NCBI GenBank assembly: GCA_000153145.1
Contig: CH672415.1
Coordinates: 1,670,767 to 1,734,766 of the forward strand
Direction of reading: 5' to 3'
Source: a marine actinobacterium PHSC20C1
GTDB lineage: Bacteria; Actinomycetota; Actinomycetes; Actinomycetales; Microbacteriaceae
Length of the DNA: 64,000 bases
In this document: piece by piece, positions 8,759-17,361 of the stretch
How the letters are laid out: each line of letters begins with the position of its first letter
How positions within the stretch are numbered: the stretch's first letter is position 1
The notes under the pieces: generated by a model
What the model saw: only the letters and a program-made list of their open reading frames with translations
The model's database searches: none
Told to the model about the DNA's origin: nothing
Translations under genes and position numbers: made by a program

Positions 8759-9553
8759 ATGAGTACCGATCACGATTCCGGACCCGAACACACACGCGTC
8801 GCCCTTGAACGGGACGGCCATGTGGCCATCATTACCTTCGAGAACCCCCCGCTCAATATCATCACTGCGCAATTGCGCCCACAGTTGATGGCCGCGATCT
8901 CTGCCGTGCGCGATGACAGCTCCGTTCGCTGTGTGATCCTTACGGGTGCGGGCGACCGCGCATTCTGCGCCGGCGCCGACCTCAACGAAGAGGCCGAGCT
9001 CACTCCGACCTCGGTGCGCCAGTTCCTCGAGGATGACTGCGAGATCTTCGACGCACTTGAGGAACTCGCCGTTCCGGTGATCGCGGCAGTAAACGGCCAT
9101 TGCATGGGCGGCGGCCTCGAACTCGCTCTCTCGTGCGATATTCGCATTGTCGCGGATGATGCCAAACATCTGGGAGCTGGCGTGAAAGTTGGACTCGTCG
9201 TGAGCACCACCCGCATGACCCGGATCGCGGGTCAAGCGGTCGCGAAAGATGTTCTTCTTACTGGACGCATCTTTGACGGCGCTGAGGCCGTTCGCCTTGG
9301 CCTGGCATCAGAAGCGGTTGCGAGAACGGAAGTGCTCGCCACAGCACTCCGCTGGGCCCACCAAATCTCAGCCCGTGCTCCCCTCGCTGTACGGAGAACG
9401 AAGCAGTCAATACATGAGGCATCAACACTCAGTTATAGCGAGGCCATGTCGCGTGAGCTCGATCACTTTGCGGCGCTTTCCGCTACCGACGACCATAAGC
9501 ACGCGATTCAAGCTTTCTTCTCGCGCACCGACCCCACATTCATTGGAAAGTAA
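8759..9553 (+). CDS. enoyl-CoA hydratase/isomerase family protein
   Basis: This 264-residue crotonase-fold protein has both oxyanion-hole segments: GAGDRAFCAGADL near residue 60 and AVNGHCMGGGLELALSCDIR near residue 105. The family hydrates or isomerises acyl-CoA double bonds. The start at 8759 has GAAAGG upstream; the frame open from 8714 lacks one. It is divergent from the aminotransferase, and its TAA is immediately followed by the ATG of the GntR regulator, so the two form one transcript. With the CoA-transferase at 16018 it implies that a CoA thioester is an intermediate of the pathway. Confidence 0.9.
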   Translation: MSTDHDSGPEHTRVALERDGHVAIITFENPPLNIITAQLRPQLMAAISAVRDDSSVRCVILTGAGDRAFCAGADLNEEAELTPTSVRQFLEDDCEIFDALEELAVPVIAAVNGHCMGGGLELALSCDIRIVADDAKHLGAGVKVGLVVSTTRMTRIAGQAVAKDVLLTGRIFDGAEAVRLGLASEAVARTEVLATALRWAHQISARAPLAVRRTKQSIHEASTLSYSEAMSRELDHFAALSATDDHKHAIQAFFSRTDPTFIGK

Positions 9554-10333
9554 ATGAGCGAGTCACCATATACTGAAGAAACTATGAGTTTGCAACTGGG
9601 ACCACTCAAGCGAGCGAAGACCTACGAGCTCGTAGTCAAGAAAATCAAGGATGAGATCTTCGCTGGCCGATTGCGCCCAGGCGATCGGCTACCCGGTGAA
9701 CGACAGATGAGCGAGCTTCTCAATGTGAGTCGCCCGTCGGTGCGAGAAGCGATTCGAATCCTTGAGGCTATGGAAATCGTGCGCAGCCGCCCCGGCAACG
9801 GCGTGGGATCTGGTCTCGTCGTCTCCACGGAACCAAGTCGCGCTTTGTCAGACCTGCTGGGAGTCCATGTAGCGCTTTCGAGCTACTCAGTTCCTGAGGT
9901 GCTGAGCGTGCGAATGGCACTTGAAGTGCAAGCTGTTCGACGGATCGCGACCAGGGTCGCCTCGATTGACCTTTCCCAGTGTGCAGATACCCTCCAGCGG
10001 ATGGCGGATCCACTGCTCGATCGAGAGAGTTTTCTAGACCTAGACACGGAATTCCATGTCGGTCTCGCCCGTGCTTCGAACAACTTACTTCTTGGCGACC
10101 TGATGGCGGCCCTTCGCGAGGCGGTACGACGGCCCATGGCAGACGCCTTCGACAACGACAACGACTGGGCGGAACGAGCCGTCACGCTGATGAGTGAACA
10201 CACGGCAATTTTCGAGGCGGTCAGCCAGGGCCACGCGGATGAAGCGGAATCCCTAGTGCGTCACCACATCGAAGGCTTCTACCTCACCGACAACGGCGAA
10301 CTTCCTGAGCAATCTCCTAGCGAGAAGGAATAG
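9554..10333 (+). CDS. GntR family regulator, FadR/FCD subfamily
   Basis: This 259-residue protein has a winged helix-turn-helix at about 18-88 (LPGERQMSELLNVSRPSVREAIRIL) and an FCD domain at about 105-245 with the usual ligand set (DTEFHVGLARAS, MSEHTAIFEA, VRHHIEGFY). The start at 9554 abuts the stop of the hydratase gene; an alternative ATG lies at 9584. It is the only regulator inside this catabolic locus. The two TGGTCTKACCA palindromes at 8674 and 15892 match its subfamily's known operator, so it most likely represses both divergent promoter regions, including its own, until an acid or acyl-CoA effector appears. Confidence 0.9.
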   Translation: MSESPYTEETMSLQLGPLKRAKTYELVVKKIKDEIFAGRLRPGDRLPGERQMSELLNVSRPSVREAIRILEAMEIVRSRPGNGVGSGLVVSTEPSRALSDLLGVHVALSSYSVPEVLSVRMALEVQAVRRIATRVASIDLSQCADTLQRMADPLLDRESFLDLDTEFHVGLARASNNLLLGDLMAALREAVRRPMADAFDNDNDWAERAVTLMSEHTAIFEAVSQGHADEAESLVRHHIEGFYLTDNGELPEQSPSEKE

Positions 10334-10336
10334 CGA

Positions 10337-11515
10337 CTAACCGCTGAAGGCGTTGAGCGGATAACCATCACTCCATCGAGCATTGCCGAGCATCATTTCG
10401 GAACCTAAGCGGCCTACTTCGTCACCGCATTTCGCAGCGTGCCCGTTGCCTCCCGTGAGAACACCGACATTGTTGTGAATCTTCTCGATAATGGGAAGCC
10501 CGCTTGGCGCAACCGCAATCGAGCATGCTTGTGAAATGCCGCCTTTCGGCAATGTTACGGGCACGAGTCCCTCCAGCCGACACAGCAAACGCGCTGCGAT
10601 CTCGGGGTCACCGTCGCCGGCATACCACTCGTTGAGCTGGCTCAGCGATTCGAGCATGTGCGCCCTTCGGCCGCCACCGATCTTAATGTAGTGCTTTCCA
10701 TCCGGATATCGCACAGGGGGAACAAGGTAGCAGTTGTCTTCGTCGCTGGCCCCACGGACGATCATGCTGGGGATGCCTTCTAAAGCTGCAACCTGGGCTG
10801 CATCAAGTTCGACCCTGACTACTGTGCGAGCAAAGACAGATAGCTCCTGCTGGCGGAACAGTGGTTCAGCGAACAAGCTATAGACCCCTTGCGCAAACAG
10901 TGCGTTATCAGCTGTGCACTCGAGTCCGCCCGCCGTGCGCACTGAGACTCCCTGCGCACCACGCTCGGCGGAGATCATTATGTCTGGCCAAACGGTGAGT
11001 CCAGATTCGCGACCAACTTCGATCTGGGCACGCACATAATCGAGAGGGTTCACCCACCCGGCGTCCGCTCTCTCATGGAACCCTCGTGCGCCGGTCGCGA
11101 CATCGAGAGCAGAAAACCGTGTGCGCAATGCTGCCGCATCAAGAGGGTCGCAGCGCACGCCCGCCGCCGCGCCCACCGCCATAAGGTTGGCCGCGACGTC
11201 AACCGCATCAGGCGCAGCTGATTCAAGGAGCGTCAGGCATCCGCTTTCCGTGAAGAACGGTATCCCGCTTGACCGCTCCAACTCCTTGTACCTGGCAATT
11301 GAGTGCTGAGCCAACTTCGCCCATACAGGGCTCCCATCCAGCCCTCGAGTCAATCGGGATAAGTCGTTGTGACTGCTGCGGAGACCGGCACGGTCGGCCG
11401 CGGGCTCCGGGGCGCTGATGAGCAAGACACGTGCGCCACCCAGCGCAAGGTACTTGGCCGCGGAGGCTCCCATGGGCCCGCCGCCGACGACAACATGGTC
11501 GAAGTGATTCTTCAT
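10337..11515 (-). CDS. FAD-dependent oxidoreductase, sarcosine/N-methyl amino acid oxidase-like (DAO family)
   Basis: This 392-residue flavoprotein begins with an ADP-binding fold (VVVGGGPMGASAAKYLA) and continues as a DAO-family amine oxidase. A cysteine in the segment ISQACSIAVAPSGLPIIEK aligns with the covalent-FAD cysteine of monomeric sarcosine oxidase, which suggests covalently bound flavin. Enzymes of this kind oxidise secondary or primary amines next to a carboxylate. It is the last gene of the transporter operon and overlaps the preceding oxidase by four bases (ATGA). Three bases separate its end from the convergent GntR gene. The exact substrate is unknown. Confidence 0.85.
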   Translation of the reverse strand: MKNHFDHVVVGGGPMGASAAKYLALGGARVLLISAPEPAADRAGLRSSHNDLSRLTRGLDGSPVWAKLAQHSIARYKELERSSGIPFFTESGCLTLLESAAPDAVDVAANLMAVGAAAGVRCDPLDAAALRTRFSALDVATGARGFHERADAGWVNPLDYVRAQIEVGRESGLTVWPDIMISAERGAQGVSVRTAGGLECTADNALFAQGVYSLFAEPLFRQQELSVFARTVVRVELDAAQVAALEGIPSMIVRGASDEDNCYLVPPVRYPDGKHYIKIGGGRRAHMLESLSQLNEWYAGDGDPEIAARLLCRLEGLVPVTLPKGGISQACSIAVAPSGLPIIEKIHNNVGVLTGGNGHAAKCGDEVGRLGSEMMLGNARWSDGYPLNAFSG

Positions 11516-12636
11516 TTTTCGATCAATCGATCCGGTGAAAATGCTGCGAAACTGGATGCGAATGGTCTACCAAACAGCATGTCGACTATTGCCCCGGCGG
11601 TTTCGGCCGCGAACATGATTCCGTTCTTGAAGTGCCCGGTGGCAACAAAAATCCCTGCGACGGATGACTCCCCCACGATGGGCAGCCCATCGGCGGACAT
11701 GGGCCGTAGGCCAGCCATTGTGCGAACCCAGCGCCCCTGAGAAACAGGCGGCCACAACGAAGCGGCCTCCTCTAGAAGGTACCTCACGTCAGACGCAGAT
11801 GCTGTGCTATCGAAGCCCTCATCTCGCGACGTGGATCCGATGAGCACGGAGCGATCTGAGCGATTCACAATATACGCTCGCTCGTTGCGCAAGTCATAAC
11901 TCGGTTGCGCAGCTCCGCTCGGCAAATCGAGCACGACAACCTGACCGGCAATAGGGCGGACGCACTCTCGCAGTTCGGATGGGAGTCCGCCCAGTGACCC
12001 CGACCATGCTCCGGCAGCAATCACCACCTTGTCCGCGAACACCGTCACCCCCGACTCCAGTCGAACACCGCCCGCGCGCTCGCCACTCAATAGGACCTCT
12101 GACACGTGGCCGTCCACCATGGAGACCCCAGCTTTCACGCACGCGAGAGCGAGAGCGTCGACGAACGCTTTGCTGTCGATCTGGTAATGCTCTTCTAGAA
12201 GCAACCCATCGTGAACCTCAGCCGAGAGGTCAGGCTCACGCTCCCGGCACTCTGCGCCCGTCAGCCTCACGCTCGATAACCCAATCGCTGCGCGTGCTTC
12301 CTCAACCCGATCAAGTACACGGGAGTCTTCGTCTGCCCTCCGCGTGAGCAACGTGGCCTGCTTACGGAAAAGCGTAGATACACCGCTTCGCTCATCTAGA
12401 GCCCTAATGAAGTCAGCAAACTTTTCTCGCGCTGTGACTGAGAGATCTGTTACCGACCGGTCGCCAGCAAGCACCGCGTCCGTGAGGCAGAAAGACAGAC
12501 CGCCCACTGCAGCATAGGACGCGGGCGCTGCAGCCTGGTCGGCGACGACCGTCACCTCGAGACCTTCCTCCGCGGCCTGCCACGCGATAGAGAGACCGAT
12601 GACTCCGCCTCCCACAACGATGACGTCGTGCGTCAC
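11512..12636 (-). CDS. FAD-dependent oxidoreductase, glycine oxidase/D-amino acid dehydrogenase-like (DAO family)
   Basis: This is a second DAO-family flavoprotein, of 374 residues. It has an N-terminal dinucleotide fold (VIVVGGGVIGLSIAWQAA) and the C-terminal flavin-contact motif GLRPMSADGLPIVGES seen in ThiO-like glycine oxidases. Its ATG overlaps the stop of tctA (ATGA, 12633-12636), and its own stop overlaps the start of the next oxidase. Two different DAO oxidases placed directly behind a carboxylate importer suggest that the imported compound is an N-substituted amino acid cleaved in two steps, or that the two form a hetero-oligomer. Neither can be decided from sequence. Confidence 0.85.
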   Translation of the reverse strand: MTHDVIVVGGGVIGLSIAWQAAEEGLEVTVVADQAAAPASYAAVGGLSFCLTDAVLAGDRSVTDLSVTAREKFADFIRALDERSGVSTLFRKQATLLTRRADEDSRVLDRVEEARAAIGLSSVRLTGAECREREPDLSAEVHDGLLLEEHYQIDSKAFVDALALACVKAGVSMVDGHVSEVLLSGERAGGVRLESGVTVFADKVVIAAGAWSGSLGGLPSELRECVRPIAGQVVVLDLPSGAAQPSYDLRNERAYIVNRSDRSVLIGSTSRDEGFDSTASASDVRYLLEEAASLWPPVSQGRWVRTMAGLRPMSADGLPIVGESSVAGIFVATGHFKNGIMFAAETAGAIVDMLFGRPFASSFAAFSPDRLIEK

Positions 12637-14174
12637 TCGCTGTCCTCCAACACGCTCGACTTCAACGCAGCATCAACCGTGCTTGGCGACTTCGCCTTGC
12701 GGCGAATGAACCGCAGAACCGTCGGACCGACGAAGAGCGCAAACGCGAGGATCAGAATCGTCAAAGAGATTGGCCGGGTGAGGAAGATCGACGGATCGCC
12801 ATGCGCGATCGCCAAGCTCCTATCGAGTCCTTTCTCAAGCAGCGGACCCAAAACGAGACCGAGAATCAGGGGCGCAACAGGATAACTAAACCGCTGCATG
12901 AAGAAGCCGACGACGGCGAAGCCGAGCGCGATCCACACGCTCCACATCCGGTTCTGAATACTGAACGCTCCTGCCAAGCACAACAGCAGGATTGCCGGAT
13001 AAATGAAGATGTACCGAAAGCGCAAAATGGCAGCAAACAGCGGAGCCAGCGGCAGATTCAAAACCAGCAAAATCACGTTGCCGATCCAGAAGGAAAGTAT
13101 GAGACCCCAGACCAAAGTGGGTTCTTGGGTAAGCAAAAGGGGACCGGGTTGAACGCCGAAAACCATGAACGCCCCTAGCAGAATCGCTGTTGTGGCCGAT
13201 CCGGGAACGCCAAGCGTCAGCATCGGTACGAACGCACCGTTAGCTGCCGCGTTATTCGCGGACTCTGGGCCCGCGACGCCTTCAATCATTCCGGTACCAA
13301 GAAGCTTCTTGCCGTTCTTCATGCTTCGACGTTCAGCCTCGTAGCTGATAAACGACGCAAGCGTTGCGCCCGCTCCTGGAAGGATGCCAATGAAGAATCC
13401 GATGAGCGAACCACGTCCCGCTGGCTTCCAGGTGCGCCGCAGCTCTTCCTTATTAATCATCATGTCGCGCCATCCGGCCCGAAGCGGCTTCTTCTCGCCC
13501 TGATTGAGCTGCCTAAGCACTTCTGCCAAAGCGACTAGCCCAATGAGCACTGGGATTAGCCCAAGCCCACCGAACAGCTCTACTTGACCGAACGTGTAAC
13601 GAGGGATCGCTGACTGACCGTCGATACCGATCGTGGCGATGATGACACCGAGGAGGCCCATGGCGATGGCCTTAGCGAGCGAACTCCCGGCAAAACCTGC
13701 CACGCTAAGCATGGCAAGTATCGCCAGAGCAACGGTTTCTGGTGGACCGAACTTCAAAGCGAAGCTACTGAGGATTGGCATCGCAACCATCAGTAAGACC
13801 AGGCTGACCGTTCCTCCAATAAACGACGCGATCGCCGCGGAAGAAAGAGCAGCCCCCGCTCGCCCTTTCTGCGCCATCGGATATCCGTCGAACATTGTCA
13901 CGAGTGATGCCGAGTCCCCCGGCGTGCCGATAAGCACGGCACTAATTGTGGCGCCGTATTGAGATCCGTAGTAGATGCCCGCCAGCATGATCAGTGCCGT
14001 GACCGGCTCCATTGTCAGTGTCAGCGGGAGTAGCAGGGCAACACCGGTTGCTGAGCCGAGCCCTGGCAGCAGTCCGATGACGGTACCGACTACCACTCCG
14101 ATTAAACAGAACAGCAGGTTAGACGGGGTGATGGCGGTGTTCCAGCCATCGAGAATGAGCGACCAAGTATCCAT
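12633..14174 (-). CDS. tctA: tripartite tricarboxylate transporter permease, large subunit
   Basis: This 513-residue integral membrane protein has about 12 hydrophobic segments. It carries the family signature [20 protein letters not shown] near residue 70 and a second conserved loop, [15 protein letters not shown], near residue 270. TctA forms the transport path of tripartite tricarboxylate transporters, which are secondary systems that take up carboxylates delivered by a binding protein. It follows tctB by 23 bp and overlaps the downstream oxidase, so transport and oxidation are co-expressed. The length is normal for the family. Confidence 0.95.
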   Translation of the reverse strand: MDTWSLILDGWNTAITPSNLLFCLIGVVVGTVIGLLPGLGSATGVALLLPLTLTMEPVTALIMLAGIYYGSQYGATISAVLIGTPGDSASLVTMFDGYPMAQKGRAGAALSSAAIASFIGGTVSLVLLMVAMPILSSFALKFGPPETVALAILAMLSVAGFAGSSLAKAIAMGLLGVIIATIGIDGQSAIPRYTFGQVELFGGLGLIPVLIGLVALAEVLRQLNQGEKKPLRAGWRDMMINKEELRRTWKPAGRGSLIGFFIGILPGAGATLASFISYEAERRSMKNGKKLLGTGMIEGVAGPESANNAAANGAFVPMLTLGVPGSATTAILLGAFMVFGVQPGPLLLTQEPTLVWGLILSFWIGNVILLVLNLPLAPLFAAILRFRYIFIYPAILLLCLAGAFSIQNRMWSVWIALGFAVVGFFMQRFSYPVAPLILGLVLGPLLEKGLDRSLAIAHGDPSIFLTRPISLTILILAFALFVGPTVLRFIRRKAKSPSTVDAALKSSVLEDSE

Positions 14175-14197
14175 GGGATCCCTATGTAGTGAAGCGT

Positions 14198-14800
14198 CTA
14201 AAGAAAGAAGGGTTCGGGCAGAGGAAGGTTAAATAGCACTTCGAACAGCAAGAAGCCGAAGAGCGACGTGACCACGCCGACTAAGAGGGCCGTGCGAAGA
14301 GCTTGTTTCTCAACGAAACGTAGAATCGCGACGATCACGAGCGCAAAGGAAATAGCGAACCCGAGCAATGGCATCAACAGGAGGCCAACCGCGAGGAAAA
14401 GCAGCACCGTGCCAACAGGGTAGGCGGCGGGTAGGGCTCGAATGCGTGCAGCCGTGGAAAGTCGAGTCAGAACAGGTGTCTTGTCGCTCGCGCCGCTGCC
14501 GAGATCCGGCGCGGACTGTTCCGCGCCGGACTCGGCAGTGGCAATTGCTTCGGACTCGTCTAGCTCGTGGTCCGGATCGGAATCGATACGGGCGCCAAAC
14601 AGTGTCTTTGCTGTAATAAAGACGCCCGTTATGGCGAGGGCAACTCCGCACGCGAACGGCAAGGTTCCGGGCGCAAGCCGTCCCCCTTCACCGAGAAGAC
14701 CGTAGCCTCCCGCACCCACTGCCCACACTGTACCGATCGCAATGAGAATCGTTCCGATAACAATCTCACCGAATGAACTACGTAGCCGAAGCATTGTCAC
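14198..14800 (-). CDS. tctB: tripartite tricarboxylate transporter small membrane subunit
   Basis: This 200-residue membrane protein has about four hydrophobic segments, two on each side of a central acidic linker (about residues 78-110, rich in E, D and S). This is the normal arrangement of TctB subunits, which are poorly conserved but constant partners of TctA. Its linker is longer than in compact homologues. It begins nine bases after tctC ends and precedes tctA, giving the standard CBA order. Confidence 0.88.
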   Translation of the reverse strand: MTMLRLRSSFGEIVIGTILIAIGTVWAVGAGGYGLLGEGGRLAPGTLPFACGVALAITGVFITAKTLFGARIDSDPDHELDESEAIATAESGAEQSAPDLGSGASDKTPVLTRLSTAARIRALPAAYPVGTVLLFLAVGLLLMPLLGFAISFALVIVAILRFVEKQALRTALLVGVVTSLFGFLLFEVLFNLPLPEPFFL

Positions 14801-14809
14801 AAGGTTTCC

Positions 14810-15817
14810 TTACTCGCCATAAACGGCGACGAACTCGTCAGCAAGGCTATTGAGGTAGTCCTGCCAGTCTTGGCCCCAGCGAATTTTTACGGTGAGCCCC
14901 GCCGACTCTACATACTTCGCGAACGAGTCGGTTTCGGTCCAGTCCTTGAGTGCGTCCTCGTAGTACTGCTGCGCTTCGGCAGAGACGTTCGGCGGAGCAA
15001 GCACTCCACGGAACTGTCCGAAGTCGAGATCGACGTCATAGCCCGCCGTGCCAGTAGTAGGAACGCCGTCGTAGGCACCCTCGTCGATTGTCGTTTCACC
15101 GTATCCGATGAGGGGGATGAACTCGCCTGCCTCCACCTGACCCGCGACTTCACCGGCATTTGCCACCATTGCCTGGATGTCACCGGAAAGTAGTGCTGGG
15201 ATTGTCTCACCGCCACCGTCAAAGACGACAGGCTCGACATCGATTCCGAGGCCCTCGAGCAAGTCGTGCGTTGGGACCGCCTCGGTGCCATCAGCACTCG
15301 GTAGACCGACCGTGATGGGCTTGCCATCTGCCGTCAATTTTTTGGCATCCTCGACGAAGTCGTCGAAGTTTTCCCATCCGGAGTCTGCGCTGACGACGAT
15401 CCAGTTCACGTCATCAACGAGCATGCCAAGGGGGGTAAAAGTCTGCCAGTCGTACAACAGCTCCGAATTGCGCGCGGGTCCTGATATCAGTCCCGTTTCC
15501 GTAGGAAGGAGAAAATGCGGGTCGCCTTCCTGCTCTAAGAAATAGCTGTATCCGATTGTTCCGGATCCGCCTTCGCGGTTCTCTACTGTGACGTTGATTC
15601 CGGGACGAACCTCTTCAAGACCTGCCGCAACAGCCCTGCCGAACATGTCGCTTCCTCCGCCAACAGAGAAAGGAACGATCATCGTGATGTTTCCTTCAGG
15701 GACCCAGCCGTCAGCTGGACCTTCGGATGCTGGTGCGCTCGTTGTACATGCTGCGAGGGCCAAGGTGGCTAATGCAGCGCCACCTACTAGGGATGCCTTC
15801 TTAATCGGGACCTTCAT
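14810..15817 (-). CDS. tctC: tripartite tricarboxylate transporter substrate-binding lipoprotein
   Basis: This 335-residue exported protein has a signal peptide ending in the lipobox LAAC (cysteine near residue 24), so it is anchored to the outer face of the membrane. The start of the mature domain (ITMIVPFSVGGGSDMFGRAVAAGL) is the typical TctC/Bug strand-loop that grips a ligand carboxylate. A strong AAAGGAG site precedes the ATG at 15817. It is the first gene of a five-gene operon (tctC, tctB, tctA and two flavin oxidases) that reads away from the operator at 15892. Confidence 0.93.
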   Translation of the reverse strand: MKVPIKKASLVGGAALATLALAACTTSAPASEGPADGWVPEGNITMIVPFSVGGGSDMFGRAVAAGLEEVRPGINVTVENREGGSGTIGYSYFLEQEGDPHFLLPTETGLISGPARNSELLYDWQTFTPLGMLVDDVNWIVVSADSGWENFDDFVEDAKKLTADGKPITVGLPSADGTEAVPTHDLLEGLGIDVEPVVFDGGGETIPALLSGDIQAMVANAGEVAGQVEAGEFIPLIGYGETTIDEGAYDGVPTTGTAGYDVDLDFGQFRGVLAPPNVSAEAQQYYEDALKDWTETDSFAKYVESAGLTVKIRWGQDWQDYLNSLADEFVAVYGE

Positions 15818-15891
15818 CTTTTCTCCTTTGAATTGACGTGGTGCAATAACGACACTCGTTGAGAGCTCTGGTCCTCAACTGTTGTTACGCT

Positions 15892-15904
15892 ATGGTCTTA
15901 CCAT
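15892..15904. promoter_or_regulatory. FadR-type GntR operator, copy 2
   Basis: ATGGTC-T-TACCAT differs from copy 1 (8674-8686) at one base and keeps the TGGTNNNACCA frame. It lies in the 200-bp divergent gap, 75 bp upstream of tctC and 114 bp upstream of the CoA-transferase gene. Two such elements, each in one of the two divergent promoter regions of the locus and nowhere else that I found, support a single regulon. Confidence 0.72.
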
Positions 15905-16017
15905 TGCATGATCTGATACTACAATCAATAGAAGAGTCGTCACAACCGTATGACGTTTACGCACTCCGGTTGACCTAGTCGCGCTGGACTCTGTTTCGTT
16001 ATTCAGTCAGGAGCCCC

Positions 16018-17217
16018 ATGAATATCCCCACGCCCCCGCCAACAGCGAACGTCGGACCGACAGCTGCCGCCCTAGACGGCATCCGTATCCTCGACCTGAC
16101 TCAGGTGATGTCTGGGCCGTTCTGCACCATGATGCTCGCCGACCTCGGCGCAGACGTGATCAAGATCGAGAACCCGAACAACGGCGACCAAACGCGCAAG
16201 GATTGGGGCGTCGCCATCAAGGGCGAGGACAGCAGGGCATTCCTCGCCCTCAATCGCAACAAACGGAGCGTCTGCATCGACCTCAAGTCCGAACAAGGAC
16301 TTCAGGACTTCTACGCGATGGTTCGTGACGCTGATGTTGTCGTCGAAAATTTTCGTCCTGGAGTAACCAAAAGGCTTGGGGTCGACTACGACACCCTCAA
16401 AGCGATCGCGCCGCAGCTCATCTATGCGAGCATTTCAGGATTTGGGCAAACCGGGCCGTACGCCAGCTATCCAGGCTACGACCTCATCGCTCAGGGAATG
16501 ACCGGAGTAATGAGCATCACTGGTGACGCCGATGGCGATCCAGTCAAGTGCGGGATCCCCGTGGCAGACCTTGGCGCCGGCATGTTCTGCGCGATTGGAA
16601 TTCTCGGCGCAGTCGTCTCGCGACACCGCACTGGCGAAGGACAATATCTAGAGACCTCGCTGTTCGAATCAGCGCTGGCGATGTCTGTATGGGAGTCGAC
16701 AGAGTTCTTCGCGACAGGAAAAGCCCCCACCAAACTAGGGTCCGCTAACCGAATGTCCGCGCCATACCAGGCGGTCGCGACGAGCGACGGTCACGTAACC
16801 ATTGGGGCCAACAACGACAAACTGTGGCGGGGAACTTGCGCCGTTATCGGCGCACCGGAATTGGCTGACGATGAGCGATTTGCCGACAATGACCGCCGAA
16901 TGGCCAATCGCACCGAACTCATTCCCTTGCTCGAGACGTACTTCGTGACCAAAACGACGGATGAGTGGGTTGATCTCTTCCTCAAAAACGGACTCCCTGC
17001 CGGAGCAATCCGCGACTATGCGTACGTGCTCGGGGAGGACCCGCACGTCAAGGCACGAGAGATGATCGGAAGCTTCGAACATCCAGTCGAGGGCACAATC
17101 CCTGTTCTAGCGTCCCCAATCAGATTGCACGGAACGCCTACAACTATTCGTTCGGCGCCGCCACTGCTTGGTCAGCACACTGACGAAATCTTGGCAAGCA
17201 TACGGGACCGCAATTAG
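16018..17217 (+). CDS. CaiB/BaiF-type (class III) CoA-transferase
   Basis: This 399-residue protein begins with the family start (LDGIRILDLTQVMSGPFCTMMLADLGADVIKIE) and has the conserved aspartate region PGYDLIAQGMTGVMSITGD near residue 155, where the catalytic aspartyl-CoA intermediate forms. The family moves CoA between carboxylic acids, for example formate/oxalate or carnitine. It reads divergently from the transporter operon under the second operator. It probably activates the imported acid or a downstream acid as a CoA thioester, to be used by the enoyl-CoA hydratase at 8759. CoA donor and acceptor are not known. Confidence 0.9.
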   Translation: MNIPTPPPTANVGPTAAALDGIRILDLTQVMSGPFCTMMLADLGADVIKIENPNNGDQTRKDWGVAIKGEDSRAFLALNRNKRSVCIDLKSEQGLQDFYAMVRDADVVVENFRPGVTKRLGVDYDTLKAIAPQLIYASISGFGQTGPYASYPGYDLIAQGMTGVMSITGDADGDPVKCGIPVADLGAGMFCAIGILGAVVSRHRTGEGQYLETSLFESALAMSVWESTEFFATGKAPTKLGSANRMSAPYQAVATSDGHVTIGANNDKLWRGTCAVIGAPELADDERFADNDRRMANRTELIPLLETYFVTKTTDEWVDLFLKNGLPAGAIRDYAYVLGEDPHVKAREMIGSFEHPVEGTIPVLASPIRLHGTPTTIRSAPPLLGQHTDEILASIRDRN

Positions 17218-17304
17218 CCGCAGCCGAAAGACGAATTGGCTACCTAAGGAACCATCGCGAATTCGCCACTCGGGCGGGGTCTCGCGGGAGGCCGCCAACG
17301 CAGA

Positions 17305-17349
17305 AAGCCCCGGCTGCCGACCACTGTGGGCCGGGCATCCGGGGCTTTC
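17305..17349. terminator. bidirectional terminator between CoA-transferase and helicase
   Basis: AAAGCCCCGG (17305-17314) pairs exactly with CCGGGGCTTT (17340-17349) around a 25-base loop. A run of A on one side and T on the other makes it usable in both directions. It lies between the convergent CoA-transferase (ends 17217) and helicase (ends 17362). The left half recurs at 1922-1939 without its partner. Confidence 0.8.
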
Positions 17350-17361
17350 GTATGCGTGTGG

